DNA of 64,000 nt from Vicia villosa (taxonomy: Eukaryota > Streptophyta > Magnoliopsida > Fabales > Fabaceae): positions 83,578,679 through 83,642,678 of the forward strand of contig NC_081185.1 of assembly GCF_029867415.1 (NCBI RefSeq), read 5' to 3'. This document shows positions 34,696-46,356 of the stretch, in pieces. The translations under genes were made by a program, and so were the position numbers. Position 1 is the first letter of the stretch; each line of letters opens with the position of its first letter. The notes beneath the pieces are model-generated. The model searched no databases and had not been told where the DNA came from. It saw nothing but the letters and a program-made list of their open reading frames with translations.

Positions 34696-36043
34696 CACTA
34701 CAAGAAAATTGGTAGATTGCGACCGTTATTTTGGTAGATTACGAAGGTTAAAATCGCTGCAATTTACAATCTACGACGGTTGTGACACCATTGCAGAATC
34801 GTGTGTCCCCAACCTATTTCACGACAGTTGCCAGAACCGTCACACAATCGTCGCGCCAGTTTACAACGGAATGAAACTGACTTAAAATAGAAATGGCGAC
34901 AGTTAAAAATCGTCATGAACATACCTTTGATTTTTGTTTTTGTTGTTATTCGCGACGGTTTAAAACTGTTGTGAATGTGATAAACATGCTTTTGATTTTT
35001 ATTTTCGTTGTTGTTTGCGACAGTTTAAAACACTCGTGAATGTGATATCTTGACGGTTGAAACCATTGTAATTTGGTTTAAAAATTTTAGATATAATTTA
35101 TTTGCTAACGGTTAAAGCGCTACTATTTAATTTTCTTTTAAAAAAATTTTAAACCATTATTAATTTTTAGGGTTAAGTATGCTTTTGGTCCCTGTAAATA
35201 TCTAAAATTTCATTTTTAGTCCCTATATAAAAATGACATATTTTAGTCCCTATAAAAATTTTATGCATGCAGTTTTAGTCCCTACTATATTTTAAAATTT
35301 TGAAAAAATGTTAATAACCCTTAAACTTTTAAATTTTTGAATGATTTTTTTATACGTGTTTAGAACACTATAAAATATTTCTTTACCAAATTACAAAATT
35401 TTTTTAAATGAGAAGTATGAATTTTTTAAATTTCAAAAGATAATGATAAAAGTAATGTAAATCTCGACTTAGAAATCAAATTTTGAGTTCCTTTTTTTTC
35501 AAGGAACTTTTTGTAACGTTCTAAACATGTCTGTAAAATAATCATTTAAAAATACACATCGATTTAACAGTAGGGACTAAAACTACGTGCATAATAATTT
35601 TGTACGGACCAAAACATGTCATGTTTTTATAGGGACCAAAAACATATATAGTTAACCCTAATTTGTATCTATAGTATTAATGAGTGTGTAATGTTTTATC
35701 CATAGTTGATATATTTCTAATATTAAAAAAATTTGTATCCTTTTAAATTGAGTCATCAAAATTTAAAATATTTGATGAGTTTTTTATGGTGTAGGGCGTG
35801 TGTTATTTGATTTGGTGGACGACGGTTAATGTTCCGTCGTAAATATAATTTACGACGGTTTTTAAATCGTCGTGAATTGATTTCTAGGGCGGTAGTGGTA
35901 TAACCGTCGTTATATTTGATAATTTTTGTAAAATTTAAGGACGATAGGTACCTTCGTGACACGCGTCTCTATATTAGAGTTACGACAGTTATCAACTAAG
36001 TATCGCAATTTTTCTGTCATAAAACCCTAATTTTCTTGTTGTG
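34696..36043. mobile_element. CACTA-type non-autonomous element with ACGACGGTT repeats
   Basis: It begins CACTACAAGAAAATT and ends AATTTTCTTGTTGTG, the complement with one mismatch. Both ends carry many CGACGGTT/AACCGTCG-type units in both orientations (34720-35060, 35815-36000). The flanks are ATT on the left and ACT on the right, so the 3-bp target duplication is imperfect. No transposase is encoded. A second element (35167-35661) lies inside it. Confidence 0.8.
35167..35661. mobile_element. MITE with GGTCCCTATA termini, inside the CACTA element
   Basis: It starts TTAGGGTTAAGTATGCTTTT then GGTCCCT, and ends AGGGACCAAAAACATATATA then GTTAACCCTAA. This makes inverted repeats of about 30 bp with mismatches. 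Repeated TTTTAGTCCCTA units lie next to the left end. About 495 bp, no gene. The superfamily is uncertain. Confidence 0.7.
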
Positions 36044-37489
36044 ACTAATTAATATTTAAATGTAAAATATTCTAATAATCTCCCACTTGGACAATATATC
36101 TTTAATAATTATATCACAATTCCTTAGGCACGCATTTGGTGGTATTTATCTATAGATTTTAACTTTACAATCTGGTCCACCTTATACATCAATAATGGGA
36201 CCATCATGGTTGTCGTCACTGACGTATAACATGATGGAACCCCAATGACCACTTTATTAATATACTTGATGGCATAGATCGATATGGATGAATTACATGA
36301 AAATTTCATGTTATGTGATCTTTGAATCAGGTTTATTTCCAACTGGCACAACTGAAGTCTTTAATAAGATCAAATTAAAGTTTGCAAATTCAATACTTGC
36401 ACAAATGATATAGAAATTGTTACGATAATAATATTTTAAACTTTATTTTTGCATATAATCTTAACATAAACTTTATATCGATATCAAAATAATATTATAA
36501 AACATAAGGAATGAATGACTCTCACTAATCTAAGACATCCTTAGTGATAACAATCATATGGATGACCTTATACGTCAATTCTTTGTTTAGTGAGTTTTTA
36601 GATAAAATCCATATATCTATGTTCTCGTTTCAACTATAATAACTTAAGTCAGTGAACTTTTTAAAATCTATTTTTAAAACACTATATGAATGTCTTACAA
36701 CACAATATAATTTTAGTGGGCTTTCAAATCCTTGTATTGAATTATAACTGAATGACATAATATTTACCTTCATTTATTCTTTATTATAATGTCTATTCGA
36801 CATCTAAAATATCGGATTTGAACATATATACTAAAGATCCCTCATTGTCAGATCTCTGATTTTCAAGCACAAGCTCTTTTATTCTATAAAATAATCTTCA
36901 TGGTTGCCTTTTTTAACTTCAACAATTTAATGTTGATTTGTTAAACTATACACATTTCCATACACATATAAGAAAAATCTTATATAAAATCCTTACAACC
37001 AAAACGTATGAATGTACTCAATTTTCAAATTTCCAAATTTACTTTAAGATAGTTATAATTGAGACGAAATAGTTTCACTTAGTAATTGAAATATCCCAAA
37101 TATTATTGTATTTCATGTTAAATTTACCTTCATCCTTATTGATAAAAATCTTTTGATATACTTGAAGGGTACCTTGATAATAATCTCTAATTACCAAAAT
37201 AACTTAATACAAAAGAGATGTTTCCAAGATCTTTCATCGTTAAATTTTTTATAGGGAGTTGTTGGTTTCACATAATAAACTATAGGCTAAATTACCTCCA
37301 GGGTCCTTTAAGTTATTTAATTGTAAAAAGTTAGTCCTTTATGTTTTTTTCGTTACATGTGGGTCCTTTATGTTAACTAACGCTTGCACCATTGACCTCA
37401 AAGTAGATCTCAAAGTTACTTTGTTGAACCACCTGTATTAGTTGGACAGATTGGAAATACCGACTATTATTATGGGGTATTTTTTCAAT
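36044..37489. other. AT-rich sequence; possible minus-strand copia end; no gene
   Basis: AATCTCCCACTTGGAC at 36076 is the complement of a copia-like polypurine tract (GTCCAAGTGGGAGATT), hinting at an old minus-strand copia 3' end. No pol motif was recognised downstream. At 37278-37380 GGGTCCTTTA-type repeats resemble another MITE remnant. Confidence 0.35.
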
Positions 37490-37833
37490 CCAGTGGTCTC
37501 AAGTCAAGTGGAGTGAAATATGAATTAACAAAGTACTTTGAAGATGGGTTAGAAGGTGATATTCCTTACTTTGATATCTTGACTTGGCGTAAGGTGCATT
37601 CAAGTCGACTTCAAATCCTAGATAACATTGCAAGAGAGTTTCTAGCTATACCCATCTCGACGGTAGCTTCTAAGTCTGCCTTCAGTACTGGAGGAAGGAT
37701 GCTTGATGACTATCGCAGTGACCTAACCGCTAGATCTGTGGAAGCACTTATTTGCACAGAAGATTGGCTTAGTGGATCACCTTCACCATTGCCTACGCAA
37801 GATGATATTAAAGAGCTTGAGAAAATAGAGTGA
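37490..37833 (+). pseudogene. hAT transposase C-terminal dimerisation domain fragment
   Basis: The frame contains FDILTWRKVHSSRLQILDNI, AIPISTVASKSAFSTGGRML and SVEALICTEDWL, the hallmark C-terminal dimerisation region of hAT transposases. It stops at TGA near 37831. The DDE core and the BED zinc finger are absent, so it is a fragment of about 106 codons. It is open throughout and may be a recent truncation, but no terminal inverted repeats were found. Confidence 0.85.
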
Positions 37834-38272
37834 GGTAATTTTAGTTTTGTTGTTATTTTTGCATTATAGAGTTTTGTTATTGTGAAAATTGAACGTAAAA
37901 ATTAGAACAATTAACAACTCCCCTGACACAATCTTCAAGTTCTAACTCTCCATGAATTCATGCAAATTTTGAAGAGTCTACCACTAATAAAAATGATTCC
38001 CATGTTAGAAGTTCTAACTTAGAACTAATACTCAATTTTCATAGCAGTTATTGGTATATATACTGATTTGTTCTGTGATTGCTTTTCTTGAAAAAGCTGT
38101 GTGAAATTTGAATAAATGAGTTATTCTGTGTTTGGTAACTTCACAAAGAGCTATGAATTTGCTTGCAGTGATTGTAACTGTAATTCTATTATTGTTGTTA
38201 AGGTTGAATAGTTGGATTCTATGACTTGGGTCAACTGTTTTATTTCTATCACTTGATGTTTGGATTCTATGG

Positions 38273-38325
<53 letters not shown>

Positions 38326-38638
38326 GAATTCCTGCATTTTTGTCAATTGTGAGTGTCTCAAGACCTTCATGTTGTGGTTATGAATTATGCTGCAAAACCA
38401 TGATTATTGTGATTAATATTGGTTTGTTTGAGTTGTTTGTTTGAAATATAGGTGAATAGATTTTATATCGGGCTTTTGTTCAGTTTTTAGTAACAATGAT
38501 AAAGTTTTTTTGCTTGTTTTGTTTTGTGAAATACATAGAAATAAAGAGTAGTTTTTACCATATTTGTATTAGCCATATTCATCTTATCTTTCATGGATAG
38601 TGTTCTAATTTGCTTACTATTTCATTTGATATCCCTTC
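37834..38638. other. hAT 3' flank with a TA microsatellite; no gene
   Basis: A TA array lies at about 38275-38322. The rest is AT-rich without recognised coding sequence. The outer Ogre-like element begins at 38639. Confidence 0.6.
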
Positions 38639-39166
38639 TGTTATACCCCAAAATTTGCCCACATCTTTTTTCAAGAAAACTTCCATCTAAAAATTAAGAG
38701 CTTCATATAATCTTGGATTTTTATTCCATAAATATCCTGATTTATGAATACTTGGTTTTTAGAATTTTTCTTATACGGTATTTTGGCTCGCTGTTGAATT
38801 TATTCTTACACAAACGCCAAGTACTGTTTATTACTTCACACACGCTATTTATTTGAGATTTATTTACAGATAAATAGTATTGACGCAATTGGTACAGAAT
38901 TAAATCTTTTGCAGGTGCAGAGTCCGGGGACTCAGACTGTACTGGAAACAAGTAAATTATTATTAACTTTTGTTTCCCACTAATTTTTGTACTATATTCT
39001 ATTATTTTCAAAAAATCTTTTCTTTCTTTTCAAATCTCTTTCTTTCAAAATCAAATCCTAACTTTATTCTATATATCTCTTCTTTCAAATCCTACTACCA
39101 CTCAAATTTTCCTTTTTTATACGGAATCACTTCATTCCCCAACGTCTCTATCCTTCTTTTTCACTC

Positions 39167-39174
39167 TATAAATA
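39167..39174 (+). promoter_or_regulatory. LTR TATA box
   Basis: TATAAATA in the context CACTCTATAAATACC, repeated at 63113-63120 in the 3' LTR. It would place transcription start near 39200, so about 530 bp of U3 precede it. Confidence 0.65.
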
Positions 39175-39266
39175 CCTCTCATTTTTTTCATAAATTCTCA
39201 CATCAAATTCTAACTCATCTCTCAAATTTCTGCTTCATATTCATTCTCTCTTCTTCCCCGGCAAAA

Positions 39267-39434
39267 ATGGCGAAGCGGATGGAAACGTGTTTTCTTACGG
39301 TCATCACCGTCGTGGTCGTAATCATGTCCTTCTTCTGTCTGCATAGTCCTGAAAAATGTGGACCTGGGTTGTTTACACTCCCAATCATTTATATGTTATT
39401 ATTTGTAGCATGGGTTATTAATCGTCATTCTTAA
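39267..39434 (+). CDS. LTR-embedded two-helix microprotein ORF (55 aa), hypothetical
   Basis: The first ATG after the LTR TATA box, about 100 bp downstream and with a good context (AAAATGG), opens a 55-codon frame starting MAKRMETCFL. Two hydrophobic segments of transmembrane length are visible, about residues 8-26 (Val/Ile/Phe-rich) and 34-52 (LFTLPIIYMLLFVAWV). A short polar loop with Cys and Pro (HSPEKCGPG) lies between them, and the tail is NRHS. The 3' LTR copy at 63213-63380 is open too. The copies differ at four positions: three silent and one Thr-to-Met at residue 11. No known family is recognised. Expression and function are unknown, and chance cannot be excluded for so short a frame. 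Confidence 0.45.
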   Translation: MAKRMETCFLTVITVVVVIMSFFCLHSPEKCGPGLFTLPIIYMLLFVAWVINRHS

Positions 39435-40002
39435 AGTTTGTCGTATCTTTTATTTTTTAATGTACCGTTTATCTGTCGTACTGTTCATTAAATTATGTAA
39501 TATTTGTACTGTCAGTATTAAATGTCGTACTGTTGTTTAATTATTAAGATAATATTTTGTGTGTTTTCTGCCAGTTAAATATTTATTTTTTCTGTGCATT
39601 AAATGTTTTTCAGGGTTATTATCGGTAATTTTGCTCGCATACAGTATATATTATTTATTTATTATGTCTGTGTTTTTCTAACAACTCATGTAAATAAATT
39701 TCCACCATTAACACAATCAAAAAAACAAAAAGAAAAATTCACTTTAACTGCTACATTAATACCTGAACAGTCAGTTGACAGTCAGACCCGCTGACAGTGC
39801 AATTCTCCGTGTTTTGTACCATCAATCAAATCAATCTTTTGCATTTCAAAATTCCAAGACTTTTGTTCTAGAAGTCTTCTGAATATCACATGATTAGCAG
39901 AGACTCAGCACTGCACAAAAATCAGGTACGCTTAAGCATATCATTTTATCACTAATCATTTCAAGGATCGAAGAGTTTACCTTTGTTCTGTTATTGCAGG
40001 TA
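39435..40002 (+). other. LTR remainder and leader before ORF1
   Basis: Repeated TGTCGTACTGTT-type units lie at 39440-39535. A 63-codon frame at 39603 is present in both LTRs but with two amino-acid changes in three differences, so it is not called. TTATTGCAG at 39991-39999 just before the ORF1 ATG looks like a splice acceptor. ATCAGGTACGC at 39921 could be a donor. Confidence 0.45.
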
Positions 40003-41091
40003 ATGGCTCCCGCTACCAGAGATTACATCCGAATCAACATCTCAACAGTACCATCTGAACTAAAGGACTTAATATCAGAATTTCCCAGGAATGCTCAATT
40101 CACCGAAAAGCACGGTCACCTACTCCATTTGGTTACCTCAAAATTTGAAGAAGACATGATACGGGTCCTGTTCCAGTTCTTTGATCCCGAACATCATTGT
40201 TTTACATTTCCTGATTACCAGTTAGTACCCACCTTGGAAGAGTTTTCTGAACTAATTGGATTACCTGTTCGAGATCAATTACCTTTCACTGGTTTAGAAA
40301 AGATCCCAAAACCTGAAATCATTACTGCTGCCTTACATTTGCGAAAGTCAGAAATTGAGTCCAATTGGGAAACAAAGAGTGGAATCGAGGGTTTGCTTGC
40401 TAAGTTCTTAATGGAAAAGGCTCGATTACTACTAAAAAACAGAAGTTACCCAGCTTTTGAGGAGGTTGTGGCTCTTTTGATATATGGGTTGGTTTTGTTC
40501 CCTAATCCCGACCAGTTCATAAGTGTACACATCATCAACATTTTCTTAACCCGCAACCCGATACCTACCTTGCTGGGAGACATTCTACATTCTCTACACA
40601 CTCGTACCATGAAGAAATGAGGAACTCATATGTGCTGTGTACCACTACTGGCTAGATGGTTTATCCGTGGTATTGTGTTTGACTACGAAGATGATTCCCA
40701 CAGACATCGACGAAGGTTTATACATGCGTGGGGCAGTGTCTATAGAGTAGAAAGCAAAACTTTATGGCAATGGAATTCTATTCCTATGGAACCTTACCTC
40801 AGATGGGTGCGTGCTCAGAAGTTCATCATGCCATATCCCGCTATTCTACCTGTGACTATTGAGCCAGAAGTCGAAGGAGACGAACCTCGAGTTATTCTAC
40901 ATCCGGACATGCCAACTGACCTGGAAGAGCTGCAGAAATATTGGGTTCAACTAAAAGAGGAAAGAGACACCTTCAAAGCACACTGTCAAGACTACGAGAG
41001 GAAAGTGTTGGAGCTCACCGGACAACTCCAAGAAGAACAGCAGATCAACACATTCCTGGGTGCAAAGAGAAAGCGTCCATGGGAGACCTGA
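40003..41091 (+). pseudogene. Ogre ORF1 (function unknown), one in-frame stop
   Basis: The frame from ATG 40003 (MAPATRDYIRINIS) gives 362 codons, broken only by TGA at 40618-40620; the rest is in phase to 41091. The N-terminal two thirds resemble the ORF1 protein found upstream of gag in Ogre elements and in related plant mobile-domain-like proteins (FPDYQLVPTLEEFSELIGLP). The C-terminal 60 residues are a probable coiled coil (DLEELQKYWVQLKEERD and onwards), ending in a basic KRKRPWET. The role of Ogre ORF1 is not established. The single stop may be a recent lesion. Confidence 0.8.
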
Positions 41092-41340
41092 GGGATCCTT
41101 CATTTTCTTTATTTTCTGTTTTGTAAGCCCGAATGAGGCAAAGAAAAAAAAAAGAAAGAAAAAGAAAAAAAAAAGAAATAAATTGTTTAACTAATAAATG
41201 TTTGTTTCTCCTTTGTTTTAAACAAATCTAAATTCCAAGATCCTTGAAAACATTGCATATGCATTTCATTCATAAACATTGCATAACAGGTTCACATGAT
41301 GGGTTTCTCATCTCCTCGCTGTTTATTTCAGTTAGAAGAG
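41092..41340 (+). other. Spacer between ORF1 and gag
   Basis: It contains a long A/G-rich tract at 41137-41180 and then AT-rich sequence. Just before the gag ATG is TTTATTTCAG, again acceptor-like. The ATG at 41296 is in frame but upstream of the conserved gag start. Confidence 0.5.
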
Positions 41341-43182
41341 ATGGAATCCGAAACAAGCATCGAGAATCTCGAAGCACAGAACGCCCAAGTTCAGGTAGCA
41401 ATTCTTGAGCTAGCAAAGGGGCAACAAGAACTGAAAGCCCTGATAACCAAGAAGAAAAAGAAGCCCAAAGGATCTGTAGGCTTGAGTCACCTGAAAAGGA
41501 AGATCAAAATCCCAGTCAAAAGGTCCAAAAAGCCACCGATCCCTGAAATAGTCGGTGATGGTGAACAAGGAGACAATCACAGCAACCAGGGTTCTGCCAA
41601 ACCCTCTCTCTCTTCTAATGAAGAAGATTATCATTCTGGAGACGAATGGGATGATGACAAATACCAGCAGTTGGAAGAATGCATGAAAGCTATGGAGATA
41701 CAAAAAATACCTGGTTTAGATTTCGATGATCTGGGACTCGTCTCAGATATTGTTATCCCTCCAAAGTTCAAAGTTCCTGTCTTTGCAAAGTATGATGGAG
41801 TTTCTTGCCCAAAACTACATTTGAGATCCTATGTAAGGAAGATACTGCCCCATACAACAGATAACAAATTGTGGATTCACTTCTTCCAAGAAAGTTTGTC
41901 GGGTACACAACTCGAGTGGTACTACCAACTGGAAAGTACAAAAGTTCATACTTGGGAAGAGTTAGCTGCTGCTTTTTACAAACAGTATCAATACAATGCT
42001 GACCTTGCACCAACCCGTACTCAACTGCGGGGCATGTCTATGGCACCAAAAGAAAGTTTCAAAGGGTATGCACAAAAGTGGAGAGATCTGGCTGGAAGGG
42101 TTCAACCACCCTTATTTGATCGCGAGCTGGTCGACATGTTCATGGGCACTTTAACTGGCCCTTTCTATAGTCATTTCTGGGAAGCTCATCATCAGGTTTC
42201 ACTGACCTGATATTAACTGGAGAGCGTGTCGAAAGTGGTATTCAAAGTGGAAAAATTCAAATAGGCTCTTCCTCTGGTACTACAAAAAGGCCCATCAGTG
42301 GGAGAAATGAAGTCAACACAATGCACAGTCAGAAAGGTCGCAAAAATGAGCATCACCAATCTGTAGGGGCAGTTCTAATCTCCGCATCTGCACCTCAAAA
42401 AGATCAACCGCCAAAATATACGCGTCGACCAGATTCACCAAGAAGAAATTTCACCAGAATCAATATGCCAATATCTCAAGCATTGCAGCATTTGTTAAAA
42501 GCAGATCTGATCACATTAAAAGACCCTCCGAAGAATGTCAACACTTCCTCTCCGAGTTATCGCCCCGATGCAACATGTGCGTATCACTCTAATTGTCCAG
42601 GACATGACGCAGATCACTGTTGGGCCCTGAAAAATAAAATACAAGACATGATAGATGCTGGGGAAATTGAGTTCGACCCTCCAGAAACTCCAAATGTCAT
42701 CACGGCACCTATGCCGAAGCACGACAAAACCGTTAACGCAATCATAGACACTGTTTACATCTATGATGTGAGAGAATTGTCAACTCCGCTCCTTGAAGTC
42801 AAAAGAAAGCTAATCCAAGCTGGTTACTTTCCAGGTTGTGACCCTGATTGCTTTTATTGCGCACATCTACCCAATGGTTGTGAAAATCTGAGGATGGAAA
42901 TCCATAAGTGGATGGATCGCCGTATCATTATGTTTGGGAGGCTCCCTTCTATGGACGATTTATGCGAAGTTTTTTCAAACGGGATGAGAATAGAGGATAT
43001 CTCATTGGTTTCTAACATACCATTGAAAATCCCTACCAAAGCTCCTTTCAAAATTTCTGCTGCACCCAAAGTGGCATCTGTCATCATTACCAGTCCGACT
43101 CCGTTTCCATACTCCTCAGACAAAGCTGTCCCGTGGAGTTATGAAACTAATGTTTATATCCATGGAGTTAAGCAAGATACCT
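41341..43182 (+). pseudogene. Ogre gag, frameshifted, first part
   Basis: The start ATG at 41341 (MESETSIENLEAQNAQVQ) is preferred over 41296 because the gag scrap of the nested element starts at the same place (MDFEQSVKHLQARN). The capsid region follows (FAKYDGVSCPKLHLRSYVRK; LEWYYQLESTKVHTWEELAA; MSMAPKESFKGYAQKWRDLA). A frameshift just after 42190 ends this frame at 42210. The rest continues in the next frame from about 42200, and 42321-43182 holds a Cys/His cluster with CAYHSNCPGHDADHCWALKN. The frame then runs straight into the insertion at 43182 and resumes at 55312. Confidence 0.85.
43178..43182. repeat. Left target duplication TACCT of the nested element
   Basis: TACCT at 43178-43182 is repeated at 55307-55311, directly outside TG...CA termini. 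Confidence 0.95.
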
Positions 43183-45169
43183 TGTAATACGGTGAACTGA
43201 CTTTTTAATAATGAAAATGTTGCGGTAAGCAAGAGTCGCCACCGACTTTTATTTTATCCAATTTTAGGAAAGGCTAAAAGAACAGGAAAAGACCTTTTAA
43301 AAAGATTTTGAGTTCGGGGGTAAGTTATACAAAGGGAAGGTGTAAGGCACCCTTTGCATCCATGGTTATCCATGGGCTCTTAATTGCTTAGCTCACTTTG
43401 TTTGTTTGATTTGTTTGAAAAGCGGTGTGCGAATAGTAAAAGGTTTCGTTAAGGACTTTAGCTTATAAATAAGCGTAGCCTTGTTTGAAATTATTTTGAA
43501 ATAGGAGGTGTGAAAAGTAAACTTTGAAGAAGAACTTTAGCTTGTAAATAAGCGTAGTCTTTTTGAAAAGTATTTGAAAATTAATGGGAAAATAGTTTGA
43601 TTTTGAATTTTGAATTTGAATGGAGCAAGCAATTACTAGCAACTTACCCTAAGTTTAAAAATTTGTTCTTTTAGCTTTTCGAGGCGAAAGGATCTATCCA
43701 TGCCATAAGAGGGCAGGAAGCCTTTCAATTGGATGTTTAAGGGTCATCGAGTAATCGTTCGCCATAAGACTGTCCCATGCCATAAAGAGGGCAGGTAGTC
43801 TAAGGGAAGGATATAATAGTCATTAATCTTTTTAGGCATCATGCGAGGATACCTTAGCAATTGGGACAATCATCATATAAGGCAACATCGAGGGACAAAC
43901 TTGATGATGATAATGAACTTAGGGCAACATTTGTTTTGCTTTAGGTATCCTCGGAATCGAGGGACTTGACTATTTAGTACACTTAGAGGCAGCAAGGCAA
44001 CAGGCAACAGAAGAGGTTACCCTAAAGGTGAGTGTGTGCAGCAATCACGTGGTTAACTTCGATTACATTTATCTTGTAATTAGGTGATCTATGTTCAGTT
44101 CATGGTTTGCACTCCCTAAATTACTAACCACGCAGTAAATATAATATAACAGTTTTAGGTGCCTTCAAGGCCAAACAATACAACCAGGGAACAGTTACAT
44201 AATAATACGGGGAAGGGAACAATGAAACCAGCGGATCCCTTAATAGGGTTTGACATAAGTAATAATAAAGACAGAGTTTAGGGTTACCAACGTAGCTTTG
44301 GCAGTCTGACAAACTTTTATCTTTGATGGATGAAGGTTGATGGGCAGAGGCTAGCCTTGAGGCATGAAGCATTGACACTGACCAGATTGTGATGAATCCT
44401 AAAAGATGGGCATAAAGAAAAAGGATGCAGTGAGTGTATGGCTGACTCATTGATATTTAAAAGTAAATCATAATTTATTTTATAGGACAAAAATAATATT
44501 TAAAATAATAATCAAATTAGGGACTTAGCTTTTGATCTGGCGTGGCGCGTAGGCGGACGAACCTTGATGGTAACCCTGAAAAGAATTGACATGAAGAAGA
44601 GAAATGTTAGTGCATTAACTGATTTAAACGTTAATTGATTATAAACCCTAAAAAGTTTACGAACCCTAAAGGGTTATTTAAGAAAACTTATTGTGACCCA
44701 AAAGGTTTATAAGGCCTAACAATGCGTTAGTGGAGAACACCTGCCTGAAGATTTTAAGGTTTATAAATGAATCAAGGTTAACAAAAACTTTAATTATTAA
44801 TTTTCAATTAATTAATTAATTAAAAATATATACAAAAATAAAATTTTTTATTGTTTTAAAAATAATTATTGATAAAATTAAAAAACGAGTTTTCGATTAA
44901 AATAAATAACTATGAAATTATTATATATAAAAACTAATTTGGTTAAATAAATAAAAATAAATAAAAGAAAAAAATTATACTAATAATAAAAAAAGAAAGG
45001 AATATATATAAAAAATTTCATGCAATTAAAATAAAAACAAAAAAAGAAACTTAGCTCAGATTGGGTGTTGTGCGCTCTTGAGAGTACATGGTGAGAAAGT
45101 GGCCAGCAAAATTGTTTGGCCAAAACAAGGTTAATGGCCAAAGGAAGTACCTGCAAACAAGGATAGTAA

Positions 45170-45186
45170 TAATGTTAATAATAATG

Positions 45187-45253
<67 letters not shown>
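45170..45253. repeat. TAA trinucleotide microsatellite in the LTR
   Basis: The array is three units shorter than its partner at about 53812-53900. The poly-isoleucine frame across it is an artefact. Confidence 0.95.
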
Positions 45254-46356
45254 GGGTTAGTAATGATAATAGTTACAATAATAAAATAAAAAATATTATA
45301 AAATAGGTTTGACCTCATATAATCTAAATTTTCCCAAAAAAATAAAGAAAGGTTCAGAAAGTTAGATTATGGCTAAAAGGGCAAAAATTCTCAAAAGTAA
45401 AAAAAAAATAATTATGATTGTAAAAACATAAATTTAAACTAAAATGTAGCAACAATGACCAAAACAATGATTAAAAAAAAAACAAGCCTCATGTATCATC
45501 ATTGGCCAAAAAAATTGTAATTCTAGATAAAGTATTTGAAAAAGGTTTTTTAAAAAAAGAGAGTTGAAAGAAAATGTTTCGAAACATAAAGAGGATGTCA
45601 AAAACATAAGAATTTTGATAAAAGGTGGCCTCAAGTATCATCATTAGCCAAAAACTAAAGTTAGTATAAAAACATACATCAAGGGCCTCATATGATAATC
45701 ATTGGCCAAAAGGTTTTGAAAACAAAAGGTTTATTTTTAATTTTGATAAAAAGATTTAGAAAAAGATTTTTTCTTTAAAAAAGAAGAAGATGAGGCCTCA
45801 TACGAAATCATTGGCCAAGAACTAAGCAAAAGAAGAACAAAAGATATTGAAGAAACTTGGTGAATTGTTTTGTAGGTAGGAATTAGGAATGAAGAATAAG
45901 GTTGAAGGTGTTAAAAAAAATAAGGGTTTAGTTGTGAGAGAGTCAATTGAGAAATTTGTAATTGTTAGTTTTATTTATATATCATGAATTAGGTTAGAAA
46001 AAATAATTATAGTAAAACTATGGACCAAATCAAAGCCCAAAAATCAATTTGTTTTAATTTTAATAAAAAATTAAATCAAACTAATTTAATAAGATTGACT
46101 TGTTCTCTAAGTTATAAAAAGTGCTAAAAATAGGACAAATAAGATTAAAAACTTTTTTTTTGGATTTTTTTGAATATTTTATGATTTTTGATGATTTTTG
46201 ACTAGAAAATACATAAAAGTGAAAATTTGACTATTTTAAAAAATGCATATTTAAATAGTGCGAAAATTAAAAATAAAATGATAAAAAAAATGATTTTTTG
46301 TGATTTTTTTAATAAAAATAAAATTAAAACTATAGTTAGAAAAAAAAGAAAAAAAA

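Larger units (their letters stand above)
38639..39935 (+). repeat. Outer Ogre 5' LTR, 3' part missing
   Basis: It is colinear with 62585-63893. Similarity stops abruptly after GCTTAA at 39935, while the other LTR goes on for at least another 107 bp. No primer-binding site follows, and ORF1 starts 67 bp later. A 12-bp unit (ATTTGTCGTACT type) present once more in the 3' LTR near 63478 is the largest length difference. Confidence 0.85.

Noticed and set aside
38970..39266. Upstream extension of the LTR microprotein frame
   Set aside because: It lies before the TATA-predicted transcript start and is broken in the 3' LTR by length changes, so the shorter start at 39267 is used.
39603..39794. 63-codon frame in both outer Ogre LTRs
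   Set aside because: Two of three differences change the protein, the start lacks support, and the tail is low complexity. Weaker than the frame at 39267.
44124..44450. 108-codon minus-strand frame present in both LTRs of the nested element
   Set aside because: The LTR copies are too young for shared openness to be evidence, and no motif or promoter placement supports it.
45088..45306. Poly-isoleucine frame in the nested LTR (also 53724-53951)
   Set aside because: A TAA microsatellite read in one phase. Present in both LTRs only because they are near-identical.
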